Below are positions 23,040 to 34,189 of a DNA stretch of 64,000 bases, piece by piece. The notes under the pieces are model-generated. The model ran no database searches, was not told the DNA's origin, and saw only the letters and a list, made by a program, of their open reading frames with translations. Each line of letters starts with the position of its first letter. Within the stretch, counting starts at the first letter, position 1. The DNA lies in assembly GCA_021397845.1 (NCBI GenBank), contig CM038047.1, positions 38,189,710 through 38,253,709 of the forward strand, given 5' to 3'. The translations under genes and the position numbers were made by a program. Source of the DNA: Areca catechu. Its lineage: Eukaryota; Streptophyta; Magnoliopsida; Arecales; Arecaceae.

Positions 23040-24870
23040 GCTCGACTTCGGCGAGGTGGACCCATCAGGGGGTGCCACCTTGCGAAGAAGCAGAGACAGG
23101 TCCACTTCGGTGACCCCGCCTGGGTCGACACCTGGCGAAGGGGCAAAGGCAAGCTCGACTTCGACCGAGGTGGACCCATCTGGGATGCCACCTGGCGAAG
23201 GAGCAGAAGTGCCAGGCTTGACTTCGGCGAGGTGGACCCATCAGGGGATGCCACCTGACGAAGGAGCAGAGGCAGGCCCACTTCGGTCGAGATGGACCTC
23301 GCCTGGGTCTACACCTAGCGAAGGGGCAGAGGCAAGCTCGACTTCGACCGAGGTGGACCAATCTGGGGGCGCCATCTGGCGAAGGAGCAGAAGTGCCAGG
23401 CTCAACTTCGATGAGGTGGACCTATTAGGGGGTGCCACCTGTCGAAGGAGCAGATGCAGGCTCACTTCGGCCGAGATAGACCCCGCCTAGGTCAACACCT
23501 GGAGAAGGGGCAGAGGCAAGCTCGACTTCGGCCGAGGTGGACCCATCTGGGGGCGCCACCTGGCGAAGGAGCAGAAGTGCCAGGCTCGACTTCGGCGAGG
23601 TGGACCTATCAGGGGGTGCCACCTGGCGAAGGAGCAGAGACAGGCCCACTTCGATCGAGGTGGACCCCGCCTGGGTCGACACCTGGCGAATAAGGCTGCA
23701 AATGGGTCAAGTTGACCCGTGACCCGACCCGACCCATTTAGACCCGATCCAACCCGTTTTTATGGACCCGTGGATCCGGGTTGGATCCTAAAATTAAACC
23801 CGTTCCATTTTTTGAGTTGGGTCTGGGTTTACTGAATTTGGACCCGCCTGACCCGACCCGATTCGAACATGCTAATACTGTTAGAATTATATCTATTTAG
23901 ACCTATAAATTATAATTTAAAACTTGTATGGAACTAGTTATAATTATTTTTATATCTTAATTTATTTTTAAAATAATATTATTTGTTATCTATTTTATAA
24001 TTAAAATAGTTAGCTATGTAATAATTAAAATATAGTTGTCTATATTTTATTCAAATCATATTTAGATCCAAACTTTGTAGATTAGAACCAGATTATTTAT
24101 GGACCCGATCCAACTCGAATAACCCGTTGGGTTGAAAATTCTAATAGTGGACCTGACCCGACCCGACCTGATTTTCTAGTGGATTGGATCTGAGTTTACT
24201 ATTAGGACCCGATCAAAGAACCGGGTTGGATCGGGGTCACTCATGACCCGATCCGACCCAACCCATTTGCACCCCTACTGGCGAAGGGGCAGAGGCAAGC
24301 TCGACTTCGGCCGAGGTGGACCCATCTGGGGGCTTCACCTGGCGAAGGAGCAGAAGTGCCAGGCTCGTCTTCAACGAGGTGGACCCATCAGGGGGTGCTA
24401 CCTGGTGAAGAAGCAGAGGCAGGCCCACTTCGACCGAGGTAGACCTCGCCGGGTCAACACCTGGCGAAGGGACAGAGGCAAGCTCGACTTCTGTCGAGGT
24501 GGACCCATCTGGGGACGCCACCTGGTGAAGGAGCAGAAGTGCCATGCTCGACTTCGGCGAGGTGAACCCATTAAGGGGTGCTACCTGGCGAAGGAGCAGA
24601 GGCAGGCCCACTTCGACCGAGGTGGACCCCGTCTGGGTCGACACCTTGCGAAGGGGCAGAGGCAAACTCGACTTCGGTCAAGATGAACTCATCTGGATGC
24701 GCCACCTGATGAAGGAGCAGAAGTGCCCAACTCGACTTCGGTGAGGTGGACCCAACAGGGGGTGCCACCTGGCGAAGGAGCAGAGGCAGGCCCACTTCGA
24801 CCGAGGTGGACCTTGCCTGGGTCGACACTTGGCGAAGGGGCAGAGGTGCCGAGCTCGGATCGAGGTGGGC
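23040..24870. repeat. Higher-order minisatellite in the right LTR, split by a MITE
   Basis: The same three alternating ~60-bp subunits as at 1815-3230. The third subunit type recurs near 23040, 23222, 23406 and 23590, then after the MITE near 24366, 24548 and 24734. Confidence 0.88.
23691..24277. mobile_element. 587-bp hAT-type MITE in the LTR, with 8-bp target duplication
   Basis: It begins TAAGGCTGCAAATGGGTC and ends in the inverse of TAGGGGTGCAAATGGGTT. The 8-bp duplication CTGGCGAA (23683-23690 and 24278-24285) is perfect and is itself part of the minisatellite unit. Subterminal ACCCG/GACCCG motifs are repeated on both sides of an AT-rich centre. These are the marks of short plant hAT elements with TAGGGGTG ends. 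No ORF is present, so it must have been moved by a transposase from elsewhere. Confidence 0.95.
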
Positions 24871-25098
24871 GTGACTGCCGGTCGAGCCACCTGGCAGGAG
24901 AGCTCGGAAAAGAACATCGCGCGGCACTGCTTGGTCGCCAGCTGGCACTGACGCATGCTCCATGTCAGCATCTTGCCATATCATGTATATTTTTGATCTA
25001 TAGCACAGCTAATATTGTTCCTATTGTCCGTAGAAGTTGGAGCAAAGTTCGAAATTGATTTTCTTTTAAATTAGGAGTTCTGAGGTGAGAAACTTTGA

Positions 25099-25138
25099 TT
25101 GTGTATTAAGTCTGAGAAATTTCAGACTCAATACACAA
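25099..25138. repeat. Inverted repeat, 17-base arms with a 6-base loop
   Basis: Arm TTGTGTATTAAGTCTGA pairs with TCAGACTCAATACACAA with one mismatch. A direct copy of the left arm and its flank (TTTGATTGTGTATTGAGTC) recurs at about 25165-25185. Confidence 0.8.
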
Positions 25139-25313
25139 ATGAGAGGGCACCCAAAAGAATCATACTTTGATTGTGTATTGAGTCTGAGAAATTTTGATTA
25201 CATTAGAATTTGGTTGTATATGCTTGAAAATTGGCAAGTTTAAGAACAATGAAATTTCAGTTTACACCCTGGTTTTCTCCCCTCTTCTGTCTCCTTTATG
25301 GCAGATTTAGTGT

Positions 25314-25860
25314 TTAAACTATCCTTTTGGGCTCAAGGACTTGCCAATTATTCATCCATGGACTTAATTGACCCTTGCCTTTTGCTCCGTGACAATTTTG
25401 GTTTGAAATCATATCCACTATCTTTATTCTGTTAATATATGATTTTAAACATGAGAGGCCAGTGTCTGCCGTATTTTCTAAAACCTGTAAAGTGGAATCG
25501 TATTTATTCCTCATGTTATCAATCTGATGTATGTTAGATTCTATTTCACTTCTGAAGTTGTGTTTCATTTTTTTCAAAAGTCCAATATTTTAATTGAAAT
25601 ATCTGGTGGCATATTTGTCTAGGTATTTGCAATTTCCTGCCTTCTTTCTTCATATTCTTTTTTACCATCCATTTCAGCCGACTTGGATTAGAAACAATGG
25701 CAATATGATTCATAATGCTGACCTGAACTAGCTGGTTAAGATCTATATATGCTTTCCAATTGGACCTTCCATTATATGAAGTCCCAATTATAACTATCAG
25801 GGAACCATTTCTTGGATAAGTGTGAGATAATGTAAAAGCATGTTTTAATATGCTATGCAA
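25314..25860 (-). other. Unrecognised minus-strand ORF pair with a frame change
   Basis: An ORF of 104 codons (25860-25546) overlaps one of 87 codons (25577-25314) in another frame. The composition is protein-like rather than low-complexity (for example LNQLVQVSIMNHIAIVSNPS, then IDNMRNKYDSTLQVLENTAD). It may be a relic of a gene or an inserted cDNA, or chance. I do not recognise the family. Confidence 0.25.
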
Positions 25861-26176
25861 ATATATTTTAGTGCAAACTAAAATTTATCGCTTTGTAAAT
25901 CTTAATATAATGTTTTGTGATATGCAATTTAAAAACGATTAGTGGCAAACTTCCAACCTCCACTATTTTAAAAAGAGAGCCATTATTGAGCAATCATTAC
26001 TTATTGAGAACATATGCACAAACCTTGACAACATGCAGTATAGACATCTTATTTGGTGTGTGCTCCAATTCATTGTTTTTGGATGCAATATATGCTCTTT
26101 GCATGTTGATGACTAAATAATCTATTGGTGTTTAGAGAAGATATATACTTCTAGACACTTTTATTGTAGCATAAAG

Positions 26177-27962
26177 GTGGGGTTTGGTGGTACTCAGCAA
26201 AGTATGAGACGAGCTCTAGGAGCATTAAAAGACTCCACAACAATTGGATTGGCAAAAGTGAAGAGTGATTACAAGGTTGTTAATTCTGCATGTTTTGGCC
26301 AGTTTTTATCAAATGTGCATTGTCTTTTATCCCCCATATTATGGTCTTTGGTTAGTCAATAACCCTACTTTATACACTTGTTTATCAGGAGCTGGATATT
26401 GCCATTGTCAAGGCCACTAACCATGTGGAACGGTTGACAAAGGAGAAACATATGCGCAGTTAGTCCTATATCTTTTCATGCCCATTCTTTGCACAATATT
26501 GCTTAGAAAGATTTTTTTAGTTATATTGGGTTTGCGCATTTCAAATGTCAAAGAACATTGATCTTGGTCCTCTAGTTACCTTAAATCTGCTTATGCTGAT
26601 TATCACAATTTCTTTTACAGCTCTTTTTCATGCTGTATCGGCTGCGAGACCTCGTGCTGATGTTGCATATTGCATCAATGCTCTAGCTAAACGGCTCATC
26701 AAAACATCCAATTGGGTTGTATGTTCTGTCAACTGGTCTTGCTGAATAATTTTGTATGTATGCTGTTAGAAAGGAATTCAGATTATGAATTACCAAATGA
26801 ATTCCCATGTAATTTTAGCTCCTTGGCATCTACAAATTTTTAAATATCACATCTGAACTGTCAAGGATCTTCATTTTGCATGACTTGGGATGGATTATGG
26901 TTCATATAAACTTTTTCACATGGTTTGAAATGGATTGATGCTCATTTACTCACCAAAAAAGTCACTAAGAGATGTTTCTATTTTATTGATGAAGTTAATT
27001 ACTTGAACTATAGAATAACTATGTGATATAGCAATCGAGGCAAGGTTGAACCTGCATTGTGGAAAAGAAATTGAATTGCAAGGTAACATGCATGGAGGAT
27101 AAAAGAAAATTGTTGCTCTTTTTTACAAATAAATTTTCATCAGAAAATCAACAAGTCATCAATGATTGAAGTACTTTTAGTGGTTGAAAACTACAAGAAA
27201 GTTAGAATAGCATCATTCAGACTGTTGATATAAACTAGGACGTGCATGAGAAGGTTTAGTCTATGCTTCATCCCCTCAAAAGAGGGATACAAGTTTTTTC
27301 TTTAATGACTAGAGTCATCTGCAGTTGTAGACAGGTTGGATCATGCTAATGCAGATGGCTCACTTCAGACTTCAAAACACTGAGAGTAAGTAAATTCCAA
27401 ATTCTTATCTGAAGAAGACTTCATTTTTCTCAGGGTATTGGAATGGTCACGTGTTCATGATTAGTTAAATAGAATGGAAGCAACGATGAAGTGGAGTTGT
27501 GCTTTTAAAAGTATTTTATGATTCCCCCTCACCTGGAGACTTCAACATTGAAGTTCACAATGATTCATTGGCAAGAAGGTTATACAGAATGTGGATGTTA
27601 ATGTTGAAAATTTTGAAGTAGCAGGTGGTCAGGGTAAATATAGTGAATGCTTTAGAGCTTAATAGTTGGAAACTCTTGCCTATGATCCAACTTCAATATC
27701 TTGTTCCTATTCTTGAATATATTTCTAATGGACAAATTTTTCTACCATTTGCTTCCATAATTTTTCAATATGAACTTGCTGTAACATGATAATCTGAACT
27801 CTGTTGTTTGGTAATTTTTTAAATTGAATGACATCCTTAAGTGACTTAAGTGCTCCAGAACTAGGCCTTGTGTATGTATGCTTATGCCCATTAAGAATAA
27901 AGTGGTCGAGCTAGAGGAATCCCTTGCAAGAATAGGGATTCAGATTTGTTTTGGAGTGTTGT

Positions 27963-28011
<49 letters not shown>

Positions 28012-31000
28012 GTAATAATAGCTGATTTAGCAAATTTTGTTTCGACAATGAATATTACTCTTTGATAGGAATAAATAGGGACCAGGGATATCCGAATGTG
28101 ATCTAGAGAGAGATGGTAGGGCTCGGTTAGTTGGTTATGTGAATCAAGTCGAAAGATTTGGATAATTACTTTCAGGAACTTAACAGAATGAATGCATAAA
28201 GAGAAATATGAACCTCGTCGATCTATCAGGATATAGTGATCCTCAGTAGGATTGTTGTCTATTGTTTGAACTTTTGTTTTTTTTATGGTTTTTGGTTGTC
28301 ATAGTCTCATAGTTTTGGAAAAATACAAATCCTAACTGTGTGGAATCTACATTTCCAAAATGGTATCAAATTCTAGGATTTGGATCATCTTTTGTACAAT
28401 TTTATAGAAAAAGTCAGTGTTTGTATACAAATCAATTAGAAAAGCACATTTGATTCTTATGGAGACTCTATAAAAGGTTATTGAAAGACAAGTCATGCTA
28501 TTCAATGGAGTTGGTTGTTATAAACCGGACAGCTACAAATTTTAAGTTCTCAATGGCATGTTCTTTATAATGCTTAAATGTGATTAGAAAATGACTTAAT
28601 TGCAAAAATTGATCATGGCACATGTTTTTGGGACCCCACTTGTATAGCTATGCATGGATATGCTGACACCATGGACAAGATATTTGCCATTTTTGGAGAA
28701 TGATCTTCTATTTAAATAATAATTACAACAACAAGGTCCTATTCCAAGTATTTATGTCCAACATTGGGAATCCTTATGTACTTTTAATTTTTATTAAGGG
28801 GATATCCTCTTTCATTGTCGTCTTTTTCAAACCCTTCATCAAAATATCTGTTCGGTGCATTCTAGCCTCCCCCTCTCCCTGCTTTAAACTTTTAACACAA
28901 ATCTGAGCTGACCTCTTATTGCCCTTCCTGAATTCTTTCTTGTGCATGCACATGCTATATCTGTCATACTTTGCACTAGGATATTTTCAGCTAGTGCAAC
29001 TTCTGTTCTTCCATCTACTTGAAATACTTCCAAAGTCTGAACCCTGTGTTTTTTCTCCAAACATATGTCCTAGTATTCTTCTCTGTGCTCTTGATGTGCA
29101 TTCTGCTCCAGTATAGGTCAAACAGAATCAAAATATTGGAGAATTCTGAAAAATTAAAGAAGACTAAAAGTAGTCAAGAAAATGATTATTGTATTAAAAC
29201 GTGATAAATTCTTTGAGACCGTGGGGTATACCATTTTCAGTAGTTACATACTGAATTGGTTAAAAATTATAATTTGTTAACTAGGAAAAGTAAAATTCAT
29301 GTTCTGCATCATTTTATGCTATAATACATCATATGTTTAAGCATCACTGTTGGACATATTTATTCTTTTATGACTGTTCAGAAGTTCAGATATCTCAGGT
29401 ATAAGCATCACTGTTGGACATGTGCATTCTTTTTTAAATAGAACCTCCATACCAGCTCAGGCAAAATTAAATTCTTTTTTTTTAATATTTTTGATATCAT
29501 GCCGAGTAAAAGTATGTTGTGGAGTTGGTTGTAGACAACAATGTATTAGTTTGACCGCTCATAATAGATAACACTGTTTGCAATATACCTTGAAGCCCTA
29601 TTATGTTGCTCCTAGCTTATCTGCGGTCAGCTTACTTTCTTAATCTCAATCAGGTTGCCTTAAAAACTTTGATTGTTATACATCGTGCTTTGAGAGAAGT
29701 TGATCCCTTATTTCGAGAAGAGTTTGCCAACTATACTAGAAGCGGACGTCATATGCTAAACCTATCACATTTCAAGGATTATTCAAGTCTAAGTGGTACT
29801 GTATCTTATACTCTGTAAAATTTTATGCTTAAAAATTAATTTGTCTTCTCATTTAAAAGCTGATAATGCCATCATTTTTTTTTCATAACTTGTGCCACCT
29901 CTCTATCAATTGCTTTTTGTGTGAGAAGATTACATAATTGCACAGTGCCGAATCCATTATCTAATAATTAGTTAACTACAAATAACATTGTCATGTATAT
30001 TGGAGGAAAAACAAAGTGTTCCTGATGTATATATATTTTTTCTGTTTATATTTTGCTCTCAAGCATGGGATTATTCTGCTTGGATTCGAACATATGCTTT
30101 GTATCTAGAGGAGCGGTTAGAGTGCTTTCGCAAATTGAAATATGACGTTGAGACAGAACACTTTGTAAGTGGCTGGAACTTTGCATTCATATTTCTTTCA
30201 CATGGAATTGTTTTTGCTTGAATTCTCATTTTCAGCAGGCATTTACTTTCCTGATTCTTTTCCTTATTGGTGTTTTTTTTTCTCGGAAAAAGGAAATATT
30301 GACACTGTTCCCCTTAAGCATCATAATGACTGGATAAATGGCATGCATTCCTGGAGAATGTAGGTTAGATCTGATTGGATGCTATTATATGAGACCTTGG
30401 AGAAATTCTCGATGACTAAATGGAAATTCCAGAATCAAATCCTGATGTTAAAGCTACTTTATTTTTGTTGTAATTTAGGTTCAGCTTCTTGGTTTTTATG
30501 GTATATATTTGTCTTGGCATGCAAAGTGTAATGTAAAATCCTCATCACTAGGATAGTCCATGAAATGGGAAACAACAATATGTTAATAAGCCCAGTTTTG
30601 TGCTCAACTTACCATGAATTGATGCTTCGTCAACAGAGAACTCTAGAACTTGACACTATGGACTTGCTTGAACAATTATCTGCTCTGCAACAGCTTCTTT
30701 TCCATCTGCTTGGTTGCGAGGTAATATTGTTGAAGGTGGCTTGTGGTTGCTTTTGATCCCGTACATCACTTCAATCTCCCTATTCCATTCTTTCTAGAAT
30801 AAATTATGCATTTCTGTAAATCCTGAAGTTTAGCTCCTCTGTTGCATCTTTCCCTTATTTTTGTAAATCATTTGCTTCTTCCTGCCTTTGCAGCCAGAGG
30901 TATCAGCTGCTCACAATAGCTTGATCAAATATGCACTTTCAATCGTAAGTAGCAAATAAATGCATAATGTCTTTCTGATTTAGTTTAATGTTAAGCTTTG

Positions 31001-33871
31001 ACAAGTCGCTACTATAACTCTTTGTTCAGATTTTTGTCGAAAGTATTAAGATATACAGTGCAATTAATGAAGGGATTCTAAATTTGGTTGACAAGGTAGG
31101 TTAGTGCTCTTGTATAGTGCACTTGTTCATTTTGAGTATGCATACTAATAAATGCTTCTATAACAGTTCTTTGAGATGCCATGTCATGATGCCATCAAGG
31201 CACTTGAAATTTATCAGATGGCAGGGCATCAGGTACATGTCAATTTTGAGTTTTTATATATGTTAATTTAAGTGTGATTGCTGATGTAATTGTTCACATA
31301 AACAAGATTTTAAATCCTGCGGGATGGATATGTCTTGGAATCTCTATGGAATGGGACATTTGTTGTCCCGTCCCCTCCCAGCAACGGTCTTGATCATGCA
31401 TCCTATTAAATATCCTCCATTTCTCTTTCCTTCCTCTTTCCATTCTTTCTTTTTTTCCTTTTTTTTCTTTCTTTTCTTCTACATTCCTTCCTTTTATATT
31501 TTTTCCTTTCATTTTCTTATCCTTTCCTTTCTATCTTTTTCCTTTTTATCATTTTCTCTTTCTTTCTTCCTTCTTTCTTTTCATTTTCTTCCTTCTTTTC
31601 TTTCTTTCATTTTTCTTCTCATTCTTCTCCTTCATTTTTTTTCTTTTATTCTTTTTCCTTTCTTTTTTCCTCTTTCTTCTTTTCTTTCTGTATGGATGGG
31701 TTTTGGAGTCCTGACCACATCTTAGTTCTTTTTTCTCACAAGAATGGGATGCAATGGTTGTCCCACCTTCAATCTTGCTTGGACATAAAGCCTTGATCAC
31801 AAAAATAATTTTCTATTTCTCATCTAAAAATACTATCTATCTGGTTGTAGGCAGAGAGGCTGTCTAAGTTTCTTAACATTTGTAGGGGTCTTGATGTGGG
31901 TCGGGGAGAAAAATTTATTAAAATTAAACAGGTTAGTTTTTTTTCCTTTTAAACACTAAATTGGTGTTTCTCTTATTTTTCTGAAATTTTAATGCATAAT
32001 AGTTCTAGAGATTTTGGTCCTCTTCTAATATGAAGTTGCTCTTCCCTTTTTTTTTGGCTTATCCATTTGTAGCCACCTGCATCTTTCATTGCAGCAATGG
32101 AAGAGTATGTGAAGGGTCCTCCATGCACTTTACCTCCTAATTGGAATATGGTATATATATCAACTACTTCATTTCTTATTCATGCTATAGAAGAATATAG
32201 TATGTTGGTAGAAAGTTCTCTGGCTTGTTTATGATGCGGTTAGGAGTTTTAGTGAAACCTTTTTATTATTATTTTACATGCTTCTTTGTCTACTTGAACT
32301 AGTGTCACTTTGATCCTGTTTCTGTTGCATTGGGCTTAATTAATACAATTTTAAATGCTTCAATATTTAGTATAAGCTTATCTTATAATGCAATGTAGTC
32401 ATGTTCCATCCTTTAAGGTGTACTTATTTTTGAATCTTTTACTTAAATAAGGTTTCTAGCGAGCCCAAGGAGATGATGCTCATATTGATGGTTGCTCATA
32501 TTGTTTTCTATATCTTTTTGGGTCTAAATCATGCATATCCCTCCATGTTTGGATATGTAGAGAAGTTATGAATTTTGCTTCTTGAATTTGTTGGGAAATA
32601 TAAATTGTTGTAAGCAACAACTTGGGAATGCTTCTATGCTAGTTGGACATTGTAGGTGCTTCATAAGAATGATGCATTTTATCAATTGCTTTTAGTTTTT
32701 AAGGATGGTAATTTTTTCTTGATACTCTACCTGTGTGGGCATATAGCGATACAATTATCTTCATCAGCTAGGCAGTGACAGAGAAATACCTCCTAAAGCC
32801 CCATCAGCCATTGAGCACAACAAATTGAAAGATGATCATGAAAAGTCCAAGCCAATCCTAGTACCAACCCCTACAACACCTAAATCTCTTACAGATGAGG
32901 CTACCAAAGCTCTAGTAACTGATCTCTTGGTAAGAAGTTGAATGTTCAATGCACTTGAATAAGTTGATGGCTAAACCTATTGTTTTGTCTAATTTTGATC
33001 CATGCTTTCACATACAGGATTTGGATGATTTTGACCTGGATGCAATAAAATTGGAAGAAAAAAATGTCCCAGAACTTTCAATCACTGGCGAAGGTAGGTC
33101 AAAGTGCTATTTAGTAATTAAATTATCGGTAAATGGATGATCCTCATTTTTTGTTGATTTTTCTTTGCATGCCAGATAATCTATTAAAAAGCACAAATAC
33201 TTCTAATCTTGGATGGGAGCTTGCACTTGTTGGTGCTTCTAGTTCCAATAAAAGTGCCGTTGCAGAGACTAAACTGGTAAAGCTATATTCACATAAGAAA
33301 ATTAGTCAAAGTATATGTTGTTATATCTCTACATCTATAGCATTATTCTTTTTCAAAATCTGTGGATTGGGTCGGTCTTCTCATATATGCATAAATCATT
33401 GACTCTGCTTTGCTTGATAAGGGTGTTACCTCATTTACCTTTTGGATGGTTATCAATAGAACCCTTTGAATGTATTTTGGTATTTGCTTAGTTTGTTACA
33501 TTCCAATTGATTCGATTATTTTCTTTATCTAATAGGCTAGTGGGCTAGACAAGTTGACCCTGGACAGTTTATACGACGATACAATTGCAAGAGAAAATCC
33601 TGGTAGGAGCTACTACATGAGTCAGAAGGCATTGAATTCCTTCGAGATTGTTCAATGTCCCCAAGGTGCTTTTTATGATTTCACCATGTTAGCATCACCT
33701 ACCAATGTGCAAATGGCTACAATGGCCCAACAATATGCATACATGATGCAACAGCAACAGCAACCATCAGGACAGGATGGCGCCAATCCCTTTGGCAACC
33801 CATTTGAAGTATCATGTGTTCCATCTCACCCTTCCATAATCCATACACAGGCTACATGTAATATAGAATAG
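26177..33871 (+). CDS. ANTH-domain clathrin assembly protein (AP180/CALM family), 15 exons
   Basis: Exons: 26177-26275, 26389-26458, 26621-26718, 29654-29795, 30064-30164, 30637-30720, 30894-30944, 31030-31095, 31167-31232, 31851-31931, 32073-32150, 32747-32929, 33018-33093, 33176-33276, 33536-33871; all internal introns are GT-AG and phases agree, giving 543 residues. The ANTH domain (about 5-290) has LGALKDSTTIGLAKV, the lipid-binding KATNHVERLTKEKH (41-54) and RPRADVAYCINALAKRL, then WDYSAWIRTYALYLEERLECF. The tail has DLL/DLDDF acidic motifs, LTLDSLYDD, a Gln run and two NPF motifs (NPFGNPF), typical for binding clathrin, AP2 and EH proteins at PIP2-rich membrane. It is closest by memory to Arabidopsis At5g35200. 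Oddity: no in-frame ATG heads exon 1; the frame there opens with GTG (GFGGTQQSMRRALGALKD follows), where relatives have Met and a few Gly. Intron 3 is 2.9 kb. The exact first base may be off by two. Confidence 0.93.
26719..29653 (+). other. Intron 3 of the clathrin assembly gene (2.9 kb)
   Basis: It has a strong GTATGT donor and a CAATCAG acceptor. A compound GT/GA microsatellite lies at about 27958-28011. No transposon end or ORF is recognised in it. Confidence 0.6.
27958..28011. repeat. Compound (GT)n(GA)n microsatellite
   Basis: About thirteen GT units are followed directly by about thirteen GA units, inside intron 3. Confidence 0.9.
31303..31795. mobile_element. CAAG-ended group B MITE-like element with a pyrimidine tract, in intron 9
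   Basis: The left end CAAGATTTTAAATCCTGCG matches the inverse of the right end (CAAGGCTTTATGTCC). Between 31410 and 31690 almost every base of the + strand is C or T with TTTCC/TTTCTT units. GGGAT and ATCCC/TCCCA motifs lie near both ends. The 8-bp duplication is unclear (CACATAAA against ATCACAAA), so the limits are less sure than for the other copies. Confidence 0.65.
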
Positions 33872-34189
33872 GGTTTGGAATTACAAGAAGAGTTTGATGC
33901 TCAATAGTGAAAAAAGTGAACTCAATTGACTGAAAGATGTGAATAAGTTGGGTGGTGTTTTTTTTAGTCATTTTCTTATTTTTTGTATTTTTCCATCAAA
34001 TGGAGGTCTCTTCTTTTGTGTATCCTCCTAATGTCTGCAAATTGAAAGCATAGCTATATCATACAATCTCATAGTTCATTCTTTTTAGGTTATAAATTGA
34101 TATGTAGTTCTGAGTTGTGCATAGAATTCATTATTTTAAAAATGAAAGATGCAAAATAGGTTCTTAGAGAAGGATTATAAAAATTTAAA
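33872..34189 (+). other. 3' untranslated region and spacer after the clathrin assembly gene
   Basis: AT-rich sequence follows the TAG stop. No clear single polyadenylation signal stands out. Confidence 0.4.

Larger units (their letters stand above)
22206..24983 (-). repeat. 5' LTR of the Tat element
   Basis: It starts TGTTGCCGACC, ends CCATATCA, and is followed by TGTAT. The ~184-bp higher-order repeat runs from about 23040 to 24870 and is split by a hAT-type MITE at 23691-24277. Confidence 0.92.
988..24988 (-). mobile_element. Tat-lineage Ty3/gypsy LTR retrotransposon (RIRE2/Retand-like), old, with nested insertions
   Basis: The element is flanked by a perfect 5-bp target duplication TGTAT (988-992 and 24984-24988) and its LTRs run TG...CA. 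Reading on the minus strand the order is LTR, primer site, gag, protease, RT, RNase H, integrase, an extra gene on the opposite strand, polypurine tract, LTR. The gag motif of CxxH type, the DSGSS protease, and the antisense extra ORF carrying a Transposase_28-type domain place it in the Tat lineage by family knowledge. The LTRs differ at roughly 19 of about 205 bases at their TG ends (counted by eye), and every ORF has stops or shifts, so it is old and inactive. Without the inner chromovirus and the LTR MITE it would be about 13.6 kb. Confidence 0.93.
24989..26176. other. Spacer between the Tat element and the clathrin assembly gene
   Basis: AT-rich. It contains a hairpin at 25099-25138 and a pair of overlapping minus-strand ORFs (25314-25860). 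I found no ATG-bearing exon with a good donor that would join in frame to the first recognised exon at 26177. Confidence 0.5.
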
